A DNA stretch of 64,000 bases from Hydractinia symbiolongicarpus (taxonomy: Eukaryota > Cnidaria > Hydrozoa > Anthoathecata > Hydractiniidae). The notes beneath the pieces were generated by a model that was not told the origin of the DNA, searched no databases, and was given only the letters and a program-made list of their open reading frames with translations. The stretch is taken from assembly GCF_029227915.1 (NCBI RefSeq), contig NC_079886.1, positions 19,318,501-19,382,500 on the forward strand, read 5' to 3'. The translations under genes and the position numbers were made by a program. Shown here piece after piece: positions 36,751-47,269 of this stretch; position 1 is the first letter of the stretch, and each line of letters starts with the position of its first letter.

Positions 36751-37818
36751 CTAGTCGATAAAGCCCGTGGAAAAGTCCACTGAGGCAGGATAAAAATGAA
36801 AAAGAAGCGTTATTTGAATTTTGATGACGTCAGCAACCCATCCACAAAAAGAAATCAAAAGTTTGTTTTCATATTTCCTTTACTGTGTAGAGCTTAAGGC
36901 GCTGCTCAAGAAAATGTTTATATTCATGTGCTTTTGATGAGCATTTAATATGATATTAGGGTTTAAAAATTTTGCTGATGTCAGCAATGGCCTGTCAAAA
37001 TCTCAAAAATTTTCTTTCGAAATTTGTGTACCCGTCGCCTTCATCTTATAGATCTCGAAACGCTGATCAAGAAAATGTAGAGGATCATATCTTTTCATAT
37101 CGATAAAGACCCGTGGAAAAATCCACTTAGGCAATAGGACATTGAAAAAGTTGGTTGTTTAGGATATTTTGCTGACGTCAGCATTACAAATCCAAAAAAA
37201 TTGGCGAATTAGTTTATTCGTTGCCTGTAACGTGTGGAGGTTGAAACGCTGATCAAAATAATGCATAGGATCATATCTTTTCTACGAACGACTAAGGACA
37301 TAAAAGGGTTTAAAAATTTTGATGACGTCAGCAATGGCCCGTTAAAACGCGAAAAAAGTTTTTCAGAAATTTATATCCCTGTTACCTTCATCGTATAGAC
37401 CTTTAAACGATGATCAAGAAAATGTATAGGATCATGTACTTTTAACAAACGGTTGCATAGATATTGGGGTTTAAAGGTTTTTTGATGACGTCATCAACCC
37501 GTCCATTCCGAAACGGATTTGGGGACCCAGGTTTGGGAATTAAATTGGTCCTAGGTGGTCCCTAGTTAACCACGTAGTGAAAAATCATTGACGTCACCAC
37601 TTCGTTTCCAAGTTATTTGGCCTCAAAATTTTAGGTACACTATAATGGCTTCATTAATTTAAAATATAGGATATTGACGTTAAAATAGTGTTATTGACGT
37701 CGCGCCGTAACGTCAGAAAATATTAGACATAACTTTTTCGGCAACATCAAAGGAATATAAACACATCAACTTTGCCTGTCACAAACAGACGGACACACTC
37801 TCCGTATTATTATATAGA
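36751..37818 (-). mobile_element. Non-autonomous Helitron, complete ends, 1,068 bp
   Basis: On the minus strand the element starts TCTATATAATAATACGGAGA after an A. It ends with GTGGACTTTTCCAC, a hairpin, then GGGCTTTATCGA and CTAG, followed by T. TC start, 3' hairpin about 15 bases before CTAG, and insertion between A and T are the Helitron signature. A second hairpin-and-tail lies inside at about 37087-37120 (GACCCGTGGAAAAATCCAC on the plus strand), so the element is a composite in which one copy reads into the remains of another. It encodes nothing. It carries at least five TGACGTCA-like sites. Confidence 0.85.
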
Positions 37819-38178
37819 TCTAAAGCATGCAACAAGTAATGAAATATTTTTGATTTGTTTTAAGCAGGCTCTTTTTGATGATAAACTATGATCGAACATA
37901 ATAGGGGTCGAAAATCAGCAGAAACAAATTGCAACTTTACCAGAGCAATTTAAACTTCGTTATAAAACATAATTATTTTACGTGCAAATTAAAATAATGT
38001 TACAGCGATATTTAATTAAATTCCAATTCTATGAACTTGGGGACACGCACCAAGAAGCCTAAAGTTGAAAATAAAACCTAGTAGTGCAACCCATAAACTT
38101 ATTATAGACAATAAAATAAGTAAATAGTGTTCCTCAGCGTCTTCTGAAGACATCACAAATCCACGCATCACAATGCTT
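37819..38178. other. 3' flank of the transporter gene
   Basis: This AT-rich stretch should hold the transporter's 3' UTR and polyadenylation site (minus strand). An ATTAAA-like signal is present near 38010-38017. No other feature is seen. Confidence 0.35.
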
Positions 38179-39492
38179 CTAGATCACAGGCACTGGGTGT
38201 GATATTGTCTTCTTCCTGTATACCATGGCAAAAATCAATAAGAGCGATATTACAGTTATAATTGGATAAACTGTATTCATGTGGTCATAATAAGTACCAA
38301 TCAGTGCGCCTCCAATAATGCGACCACATTGAATAGAAAAAATACGAACACCCTCTAAGAATGCCTGGTTGCAAGAGAAAGCAAGTTTAGCGCACACTAC
38401 AACACCAAACGTTTGATCCGAGAGTAAATATACACTGGATGAAATCACTGTCAATAAGACTAGCACATACCAAGTCATGATAGTTCCTAGTTTATGGTAA
38501 AGAAGAAACAAAAATGAAGTTGTTATTATTATCGATACTAGACTCGCAACACCAGTGTAGTATATCTGCATGTCCGACATTTTATAGTAAACCAGAATCA
38601 CAATGACAACTCCGTTTATTGTAGCAGATCCCATCAACGAGCCGTTTACAAAAGCATAGCTAAAATTTAGTGTTTCTATGAATAAGATGGGTATTACGCG
38701 GAACATCAGTTGTTCTTGGAGACCATGAAATATCGACAACACTGCAATCAATGAAGTATCTGTGGTACGTAGTATTTTTCCTAGTATTCTAAAAGCTGAC
38801 TCCTTGTTCGAAAGATCATAAACTTCTTTGTCTTCCTTGCTCATGATGTGTGCTTTCATGTCGTACTCGCGTGACAAATCATGACAAAAACATATAATGC
38901 ATATAGTGATAATAACACACACTCCACAAAGAATCGGTCCAATAATATTTGCGTATGTAATATGAACTGGGCCAACCCATACGTTCACTTTAAGGAAAAA
39001 CGCTGAAACGCAAGGACCAGAAACGTAACCAAGCATACAGCTTGCATTTAACAAAGGAAGACGCTGCATCAACTCCTTTGCCGTATACGACCTTGCCACT
39101 TCCGAGACAATTACAGAACTCATTGCCATGCTAAATCCACTTAAAAATCGTCCAAATAGAGGAAAAAGCGGCGAAAAATAAATGGGATACAAAAAGCTTC
39201 CAGTTATCGATAAGTACATAATGCTCACCAAACATACTTTAGCACGCCTAGTTTTGTCTACAAACCTTGACACAATGGGTGGGACAAACAAGGATGGGAC
39301 GTAGAAGGCAGCATTAATTAATCCAAAATACAACTTGTCCTTCCCAGTCTTAAGAACTGTTGATACGTATATCCACAGAGTTGCGTTAATGCATCCCAAT
39401 TCTAATCCAGCCAGAAAATACAAAGACAAAAAAACCGCATAAGTTGTCATACGCTTCCTTTTCCATCTCTTCATTTCTTTTTGCGTAATCAT
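38179..39492 (-). CDS. MFS transporter, MFSD8/CLN7-like, intronless
   Basis: A 437-residue open frame. After a basic N-terminus (KRWKRKR), hydrophobic segments repeat to give about 11-12 transmembrane helices, with the usual hydrophilic central loop (about residues 205-235, DLSREYDMKAHIMSKEDKEV). The MFS signature loop after helix 2 is seen as YVPSLFVPPIVSRFVDKTRR. Helices 4-5 (GRFLSGFSMAMSSVIVSEVA, GYVSGPCVSAFF) and the last pair (GRIIGGALIGTYYDH) align by eye with the lysosomal transporter MFSD8. MFSD8 is about 520 residues, so this protein is short, mainly in lumenal loops. Likely a proton- or anion-coupled transporter of endosomal or plasma membrane; the substrate is not deducible. No introns interrupt it, which may indicate a retrogene. 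The frame is fully intact. Confidence 0.85.
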   Translation of the reverse strand: MITQKEMKRWKRKRMTTYAVFLSLYFLAGLELGCINATLWIYVSTVLKTGKDKLYFGLINAAFYVPSLFVPPIVSRFVDKTRRAKVCLVSIMYLSITGSFLYPIYFSPLFPLFGRFLSGFSMAMSSVIVSEVARSYTAKELMQRLPLLNASCMLGYVSGPCVSAFFLKVNVWVGPVHITYANIIGPILCGVCVIITICIICFCHDLSREYDMKAHIMSKEDKEVYDLSNKESAFRILGKILRTTDTSLIAVLSIFHGLQEQLMFRVIPILFIETLNFSYAFVNGSLMGSATINGVVIVILVYYKMSDMQIYYTGVASLVSIIITTSFLFLLYHKLGTIMTWYVLVLLTVISSSVYLLSDQTFGVVVCAKLAFSCNQAFLEGVRIFSIQCGRIIGGALIGTYYDHMNTVYPIITVISLLLIFAMVYRKKTISHPVPVI

Positions 39493-39549
39493 TTTGATCC
39501 GTCGTGGTGAATTGCTGTTCTAAATAATTTAGCTTCCAATGAAATACAG

Positions 39550-39558
39550 CTATTTATA
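39550..39558 (-). promoter_or_regulatory. TATA box of the transporter gene
   Basis: The minus strand reads TATAAATAG, a strong TATA box, about 58-66 bases upstream of the transporter start codon. This would leave a 5' UTR of only about 25-35 bases. The position supports the chosen start and a TATA-driven promoter. Confidence 0.55.
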
Positions 39559-39865
39559 TTCAATACAAGCTTCACACATTAGACTTTGTATGGTCTAATA
39601 ATTGTTTTAGAACAAAGTCAGTAAAAAACCGAGAACAAGGTGCTTACGTCTAAGGAAACTAATAACAATATACCGACACGATTTGAAAATTGACATATCT
39701 GGCCGCAACCTTTGCGCACATGAATTTGTAAGAGAATTAAGAAAAGAGAATGTCTTAACAACATATATTAAAAAAAATAAAGCAGTTCCTATTCTCAAAA
39801 TTTCTGAACGACACAACGACTGCAGAGCATCTTTAAAAAAACCAAATTTTTTTTTTTTGGAAAAT

Positions 39866-40210
39866 TTATTATTTACATTTTACGATTTTATCAACAATCA
39901 ATATGAGAATGAACTTAAAAGTTTACAATGCAGGTTTATATATATATAAGGTTTTTAAAGCTCAATTAAAATTTATTTACAATTTAAAATTGCAACATTT
40001 TCCAACATGCATCGATTTTATCCACTGTTGTACGTTTATCACCTAAAGTTTACATTTTAATTACCCTTATGCACTGGTTATTTGTACCTTTAAGAATAAC
40101 AAATTTTAATTGACCTTTAAAAACCTTATATCTAACTTGGAATTGTAAACTTTTGAATTCACTCTGATGACGATTGTTGATAAATCGAAATATGTAAATA
40201 ATAATTTTTT
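39866..40210. repeat. Long imperfect inverted repeat, about 105-bp arms
   Basis: Left arm 39866-39973 and right arm 40102-40210 are reverse complements with scattered mismatches and small gaps. Shared blocks include ATTTACAT, TTATCAACAATC, AAAAGTTTACAAT and AAGGTTTTTAAAG. The spacer is about 130 bases. This looks like a foldback MITE or a hairpin-RNA-forming repeat. An 88-codon frame at 39683-39949 runs into the left arm and is not called. Confidence 0.75.
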
Positions 40211-40214
40211 TTTA

Positions 40215-41030
40215 AAACGTAAAGTTTGTCTTTGGATCTTTGAGGGATCTTTGAAAGTTCTCTAGAAATCTTTTCATTTTTTGAAAAATCCTTATCCGTT
40301 CTCCAGATAGTTGTCTTAAAAGTTGCGCTAATTATGCAAAGTTATGACGTCATGAGTTAGCATTAAGCATAATTATGGTAATTAAATATTGAAATTTATG
40401 TAAAATGTTTAAAACGCATCGGCCAGAAAACATTTTTAACTCTATATGGCTTGTCAAAAATGTTACATATGATACCCTCGCTGAACATACTCATGACATC
40501 CTGCATAATTAGTGAATCTTCTTAGTCCAATTTTTAAAGAACCAATCAAGAATTTTTTAAAAAAAATTAAATTCCTACACAACTTTCCAAGCTCTTTCAT
40601 ATGCAATTAGCCTTATTTTTTGCGGGAGGCAACCTTTAAAGACGTTACCATTGTCGAAAGTTGAAAATCAGAGGATTTAGAATTGGAGAAAATAAATCGT
40701 AGGTGTGTAAAATTCAAAAAACAATTTTTGGAACGAGGCTTATTTTTTTATACAATGACTGACTTTCGTGTTTGTTGCATGATGTTGTATTGGTTACGTA
40801 CATATTTTAAGTACCCGATGATTGCCAAGGTATTATTGCTAAAAAAATATAGAAGTAGAGTGAAAATTGGATTTAAAAGAAATAACTATCATGTTATTTT
40901 CCATTCTTTCTTTTCTTTTTTCCATCTCCGGCTTGAAGCTATTAACATTTTTCGCCTCCTGCAGTACAGAAAATCTGCAGTATTTAGACTTTAACCAAGA
41001 TTTATTGATGACACAATAAGAGCAGAGTCA
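40215..41030. other. Intergenic, no supported gene
   Basis: A 103-codon plus-strand frame (40683-40994) is lysine/phenylalanine-rich and has no motif; I take it as chance. Nothing else is supported. Confidence 0.4.
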
Positions 41031-41031
41031 C

Positions 41032-41070
41032 CCGTCTCCTTCACATCCGCATGTGATGTGAAGGAGACGG
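41032..41070. repeat. Perfect 16-bp stem hairpin
   Basis: CCGTCTCCTTCACATC and its exact complement GATGTGAAGGAGACGG flank a 7-base loop (CGCATGT). It could be a terminator-like or transposon-end hairpin. No neighbouring gene explains it. Confidence 0.85.
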
Positions 41071-41400
41071 TGGTGAATGTGTTCAAAGTAGCAGCGGAAA
41101 GGTTGATTCTGGACTCCCTACAAAATAAGTGCTTAAAATGACAGACGAGAGGGTGAATTTTTCCACGGATATACTACTGCCATTGTTTTTAAATGTTGAA
41201 TTGCAAAGGAAGTAACATAAATTTTTAAGTATGTCATCGATACTAAGAATCTACACAATGGCATGGCAGTAACACGCTATATTATATTGAGAAATTGTAA
41301 AAATGGATGCGCCGTCAACAAAAATTACTGTTATAAAAAAACGGCTAGGATGAAAAAAGTCTCCCCTGATGTGATTGATTTACGGTTTCATTTAACATTG

Positions 41401-41433
41401 GCATGGCTCGATACTCGATGTATCGAGCCATGC
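41401..41433. repeat. Perfect 14-bp stem hairpin
   Basis: GCATGGCTCGATAC and GTATCGAGCCATGC pair without a mismatch around the loop TCGAT. It is 330 bases from the hairpin at 41032, but the sequences are unrelated. Confidence 0.85.
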
Positions 41434-43225
41434 AAATCAGTTTTATTCCATAGCAACATAAAAACAAAATCTAAAAAATGAAACAGATTTCCAAAGTACA
41501 CAAGAAAAAAATTTATTCCCATAAATAACGAATATTTTTTCTTACTTACTTTTTGGATTTCTCTTCTCTTGGTGTCTAACCAAGAATGGTGGAATAACAA
41601 CTTCTTTACATTAGGAAATCAGGTAAGATGATGCAGTCCGGTAATAAAATGGATACTGACCAGTTTACATGTTTTAATACAAAGCTTAACGTTAAATTTT
41701 CAGACCGAGCTTGCAAAGTCTGTCCCCTTAATGCGTGACCATAAGCAGCTCAGAATATATATGCGCACAGTCTTTTTTACAACACCCTATCCTCACATAC
41801 TCCATTCAGTGCTAAAAGATCTCATAAAATCAAGGATTTTTTTAGATCTACTGTCACTGCTGTCTGGTTCAAGATTCAGCGGAGCTTACGCAGAGAAATG
41901 ATGTTAAAAGAGTAAAGGAAACGAGCGTCTCGTTTAATGAACATGCCTTGCTTCTCATATAATTTTCTGCTTTAATAGTGAAATTTATCCATAATAAACT
42001 CAAAGATACCGAGGTTGAATGGAGTTAAAGGAACTCTCGCAATAAAAACCACTCTAAAGCGGTTACCTTTTTTTTTTACCTTTTAAGCGGTTACATTTTT
42101 TCAAGTTTCGCGTGAACACTTATGCTACATTTTTAAACTGGTCATTAGCAGACTTCTCTTTACTTATTAGCTTAACTCGCCACATTATATTCTAAAACTA
42201 GTTATTTTCATAAAACGGAAACCTGTTTGGGTGGTTTCATTTTAGTTTGGCTCTATCGATACAAAAAAAGATTACCGAAATATAGCATATATTTATAAAG
42301 TATGTTGACAAGACCGCTGCCTAATGTTTGAAAGTATGGTAATTCTGTAACATGCAGGTACAACAAAGTTAAAATAGTATCCAAGATCCGTATGAAATTA
42401 AAACATCAAATTAAGAAAACGAATCTTTAAAATGTAATACAAACGCGGTCAATTACTGTTCTTTTCACATCTTCCTAACAATAGATTAGAAAAAAAAACA
42501 ATAGTTTCGGAGTGATTTGGTATATCGCAGAACGGAAACAGTTTTGATTTGTTTTTCTGAAGATTCACCTAAATGTTTATGCAGTGAGAAGACGTAGCCG
42601 ATGTCAAGTTGTGTGGTATGACACAAACAATCCACACAACGATGTAGAATCCTTCATGCCAAAGTAGGGAAAAATCATTTACTCGCTTTGGAAGCGGGTG
42701 ATAGTTAGGAGGAAAACAAAAATACACTTGTAGAATGTATAAGGACAGTTTTGTTAGAACAATAAGACCAACAACTACTTAAAAACAGGATCAAAGGATA
42801 AGCAATGAGGCTAAAAGTTTACTGACTTCCTCTTTTTCTTTCTAAAGAACACTAAAAACACGGAAAAATATATTCCAAGACATAATTTTTCAGGAATTTG
42901 TTGCCGTTTTTTGTGCACTTAGATCGCAAGTTGCAAAAAATTGTAATATGTTGTAACGAACTATACGAATTCAAAACCTTCAAACTGTAAGCACAGAATG
43001 AAAAGAGTACAATTAGCTCCTGGTAACTCGAACACCGGATACCGGAAACTTCCAATATCTGAACCATTTTCTTGGGTCCCTTGAACTTCCACTTTTCTGA
43101 GGGAGCGGGCGACTAGAGAGAAGGAATTCAAAGGCTAGATAAAATTAAGATATTTATGCGAACTCGATATGTTTTAAACAAAACCTTGGTGTAGATCAAA
43201 ACGTGATCATTGATATTTAGTATAA
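41434..43225. other. Intergenic, no supported gene
   Basis: AT-rich DNA with short frames only. I see no motif, RNA gene or repeat that I can support. Confidence 0.45.
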
Positions 43226-43737
43226 TCTCTTATAATGATACGCTAACTGTGTGTCTGTCTGCAACAGGCAAGGTGGATGAGTTCATTTTTCTTTGATGTA
43301 GCCGAAAAACTTTAACGTTAATATCTTATATTGAATTAAAGAAGCCATTACAATGCACTTATAACTTTGGGACCAAATAACTTGGAAACAAGGTGGTGAC
43401 GTCAGTGATTCTTCACCGCGTGGGTAACTAGGGACCATCTAGGACCAATTTTGGTAAGTTTCCCAAACTTGCGTCCGTCCGTTTCGGAATGGACGGTTTG
43501 AAGACGTCATCAAAAACCTTTAAACCCTAATATCTCTGCAACCATTTGTCAAAAGTACATGACCCTATACATTTTTTTGATCAGCGTCTCAAGATCTATA
43601 CGATGAAGGCAACAGGTATACATATTTCTGAAAAAAATAATTTGTGTTCTAACAGGTCTCTGCTGACGTCAGCAAAACTTAAATCACAGTTATTTTTGTT
43701 ATCCTGCCTAAGTTTTTCCACGGACCTCATCGACTTG
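43226..43737 (+). mobile_element. Helitron array, unit 1 (512 bp)
   Basis: It starts TCTCTTATAATGATACGCTA after an A and follows the family order (CTGCAACAGGCAAGGTGG, GATGTAGCCGAAAAAC, GGTGACGTCAGTG, GCTGACGTCAGCAAAAC). It ends TTTTCCACGGACCTCATCGA then CTTG, a one-base change from CTAG, and unit 2 begins at the very next base. Confidence 0.85.
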
Positions 43738-44227
43738 TCTCTATAATAAAACGCCAGTTCCGTCTGTCTGTCACTTTTGCAAAGTGGATTATATTCTTCA
43801 CAATTTTCTTTAACAAATTCTATAAAACATTGCCTATAAAATTGTTCTGTAATTTACCAAACGTTACCGTTAAATTAGTATTGACGTCAGAGAAAAGTTA
43901 ATTAAGATTAGTGAAGCCATTGCAGTGCACTTAAAACTTTGAAATAAATTTCTAAAACAATATTTCCGGTTTTCACGGTTCATTGCTGACGTGAGCAAAA
44001 TTTTTAAACCTCTAAATTTCATTAAGTGCTCATAAAAACCACACGATCACATATATTCTCCTGATCAGCAGTGTAAGCTCTACAGAACGGAAGAAACATG
44101 AACACAAGAAGTTTTTCAATTTATTAATTTTGTATTTGCACAGCCGACGTCAGCAAAAACTTAAAACAACCTATTTTTCCATTGTCCTTCTGCCTCAGTG
44201 GATTACTCCACGGAGTTTATCGACTAG
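43738..44227 (+). mobile_element. Helitron array, unit 2 (490 bp)
   Basis: It starts TCTCTATAATAAAACGCCAG directly after unit 1 and ends with hairpin GTGGATTACTCCAC, then GGAGTTTATCGA and CTAG at 44224-44227. Internal sequence is shorter and diverged relative to the neighbouring units. Confidence 0.85.
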
Positions 44228-44957
44228 TCTCTATAATAATACGCTAAGTCTGTCTGTGTGTGTGTAACAGGCAAAGTTGATATGCTTATTTTCCTTTGAT
44301 GTAGCCGAAAAATGCATGTCTAAGATGTTAAACTTTATGATATTACGGCGCGATGTCAATAAAACTAATTTAACGTTAGTATCCTATATTATATTAATGA
44401 AGCCATTACACTTAAACAGTGCACTTAGAACTTTGATAAGGCCAAATAACTTGGAAACGAGGTGGTGACGTCAATGATTTTTTACCACGTGAGTAGCTAA
44501 GGACCACCTGGGTCCAATTTGGGTAAGTTTCCCAAACCTAGGTCCCCGAATCCGTTTCGGAATGGACGGGTTGATGACGTCAACAAAAAACCATTAAAAC
44601 CCAATATCTCTGCAACCGTCTGTCAAAGATACATAATCTATACATTTTCTTGATCACTTTTTTTAGATCTTTAAGATAAAGGCAACAGGTACACAAATTT
44701 CTAAAAAAAGACTTTTGCGTTCTGACGGGTCTCTCCGGACGTTAAAACTCTATATCTCATAAACGGTTCATCAAAAGCACATGATTACATACATTTTCTT
44801 GATCAGCGTTTTAAGCTCTACACAATAGAGACAACGTAAACACAAGGTTCTAATTTTCTTTTGCAAATGGTTTGCTGACGTCATGAAAATTCAAATGGTG
44901 CATCTTTTTCATTTTTATCCTGCCTCAATGGATTTTTCCACGGGCTTTATCGACTAG
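44228..44957 (+). mobile_element. Helitron array, unit 3 (730 bp)
   Basis: It starts TCTCTATAATAATACGCTAA immediately after unit 2. It ends with hairpin GTGGATTTTTCCAC, then GGGCTTTATCGA and CTAG at 44954-44957, followed by T. It is the best-preserved full-length plus-strand copy in the window and a good reference for the family. CRE-like TGACGTCA sites occur near 44466, 44575 and 44877. Confidence 0.88.
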
Positions 44958-45142
44958 TACATTGATAAAAACAAACTGAAAAGTACGTTGATTTGGCTGC
45001 ATGTTTTAACATGTATATAGCAAATTTCTCTGACGCACTTTTATTGACTTAATATCCTGCAAGAAAAATTAAGATTTCTTTCATTGCAGGGAAACTAAGT
45101 TATCCGGTGTCGGCAACTATATTTGGGAAATTATATATATAA

Positions 45143-45607
45143 CTAGTCGATAAAGACCTATGCAAAAATCCATTTAGGCAATAGGACATTGAAAAAGTTG
45201 GCTTGCTGACGTCAGCATTGCAAATTCAAAAAAAGGCGAAATTTAGTTTATTCGTTGCCTGTAACGTGTAGAGGTTGAAACGCTGATCAAAATAATATAT
45301 AGGCTCATATCTTTTCTACGAACGACAAAGGACATAAAAGGGTTTAAAAATTTTGCTGACGTCAGCAATGGCCCGTTAAAACGCAAAAAAAAATTTACAG
45401 AAATTTATATCCCTGTTACCTTCATCGTATATACCTTGAAACGATGATCAGGAAGATGTATAGGATCATGTACTTTTGACAAACGGTTGCAGAGATATTG
45501 GGGTTTAAAGGTTTTTTGATGACGTCATCAACCCGTCCAATCCGAAACGGATTGGGCAACCAGGTTTTGGAAAATTACCCAAATTAGTCCTAGGTGCTCC
45601 CTAGTCA
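45143..45607 (-). mobile_element. Helitron 3' part, truncated
   Basis: The minus-strand 3' end (CTAG at 45143-45146) lies next to T-A-rich DNA. The element continues through GCTGACGTCAGC blocks and a GATGACGTCATC block to the fragment near 45605 that corresponds to the middle of the full copy. The 5' third is missing. It is closely related to the inner part of 36751-37818. Confidence 0.75.
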
Positions 45608-45742
45608 ACAGAATATAAGAGTTTTAAGCCACATTAGCACATTTGGCTAAGTAAAAAAGCTGTATCACGTGGAAATATATCTTTCACTAGCTATACAAAC
45701 ATAAAAAACATAACAACGTGAAAAGAAACAAAATAAGTATTA

Positions 45743-45893
45743 ACACACGTTACACACGTTACGCCTAACGTTACACCCTCCTTGCCCAAATTCCCTAACA
45801 ACATTGGTATAAACTCGACACGTTACATACGTTACGCTCTATTTATCAAAAAAATATTCTTTTTTAAATAGGGTGTAACGTGTGTAACGTGTT
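45743..45893. mobile_element. Small element with ACACGTTAC inverted ends
   Basis: The left end ACACACGTTACACACGTTAC (45744 on) and an inner copy ACACGTTACATACGTTACGC (45818 on) are both inverted relative to the right end GGGTGTAACGTGTGTAACGT (45871 on). The inner copy and right end form a hairpin with stem TCTATTTA/TTAAATAG-type extension. It is probably a MITE or its solo ends. No target duplication was confirmed. Confidence 0.5.
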
Positions 45894-45899
45894 GAAGTT

Positions 45900-47010
45900 T
45901 TTAATTTTTAAATTAAAATGAATCACAGCAAGAAGCCCTGTGGCTTTAAGATTCCTGTCATTAGCCTAAAGCATTTTGAAATTTACAGTAGACCTTGAAA
46001 ACGGAGAAAGTGTCACAATTCTCAACTATTTTTGTAACTAACCTGCAATGTTAAAATACAACTCAATAAATAAAAAATAAATTTTACATAGCTACATAAA
46101 GTATTCTAAAATAACAGTTAAAACTTTAACTGGATATTTTTAAAATAATCAGGAAAATTCTGGAAATTTTAGAATACAAATCTTGCTGTGTAGAAACTTG
46201 ACGATTCGAATATAATAACTTCTGAACGAGCTCAATTTGAATGATGTAGTTCATTGTTAATTAATTCAATAATAAATACATATTAGCATTTGAATATTTC
46301 AGTATATAGGCCTTCAAAATTCACTCTCTTGTTGAAAATTGTTTGAAAATGGTGATGGTACATGGTCTGATAACAACTGATCTAAAAAAAAACAAATACG
46401 TTTAAATAAGAAACAAGAATACAATTTAACCTAAACTGCATTAAAATCAGGTTGTTTAATTATTGTATCTTTAACCTCTCTTTGCCTCTTTGATTTAAAA
46501 AGGGAATTTAATACAAAGACACAAATCCATGCGATGTGATGCACAGATATTTTATATATATAAATATGTATATAAATTTAATCAGGCGGGATTTTGATAT
46601 CTTTGTTAAACAAGTAACATATTAACCAGGCGATGCATGATTTTGAAATCTGTGGACAATACAGGATTTATTTTGTTGAAATTGATTTTGAATTTAACTG
46701 ATTGTTTATTATTTTTTTTTTTTTGATTCAAATTCTCAAATTTGAATTTCTTTCGGGGAGTCGGATTAGTTGCAAGTTTTCATTTTGAGGAAACTGTTTT
46801 GTTTGACAAGTTGACAAATTGAATCCAACAATTTGAAACATAAAAGGGTACACACACAATAAAATTGCAGATTTGAAAAATCAAGTCATTTCTAAGAAAT
46901 CTTAGAAAAATATTTTTGTGATACTTTGGGTGAGTTAAAGAAAGATTTTCAAGCAAATTAGGCACAAGGAGAACTTATAATTAGCCAGTAACAGAATAGT
47001 TAGCCGTTTA
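45900..47010. other. Intergenic, no supported gene
   Basis: AT-rich non-coding sequence; no feature supported. Confidence 0.45.
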
Positions 47011-47013
47011 CAA

Positions 47014-47265
47014 TGGCGCCATAGCTTCGTGGTTATAACTCTGACACATTGTGTGGGAGAACAGGTTCGATTTCCCTTGACGGCAATTTAATATTGGTGA
47101 GTGCTACCATAGCTCCGGGTTAACCCACAGGGAGTTGTCTGGTGGATCAGGCACCCTAATTGGGTCTGCATAGCTCAAAATGAGCATTAAATACTCTAGG
47201 ACTCCCTATCTAAGCTATGGCCTTTCCTGGAAATAATGGACACCATTTGTAAGGCTAGCCATATA
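47014..47265 (+). mobile_element. tRNA-derived SINE candidate
   Basis: The head (47014-47085) resembles a tRNA: A-box-like TAGCTTCGTGGTTATAAC and B-box-like GGTTCGATTTCC about 35 bases later, so Pol III could transcribe it. It is not a foldable cloverleaf. A body of about 180 bases follows (GCTCCGGGTTAACCCACAGG, GGATCAGGCACC, TACTCTAGGACTCCCTATC). A tRNA-like head joined to an unrelated non-coding body is how SINEs are built. No second copy lies in the window, so this remains a candidate. Confidence 0.45.
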
Positions 47266-47269
47266 AAAC

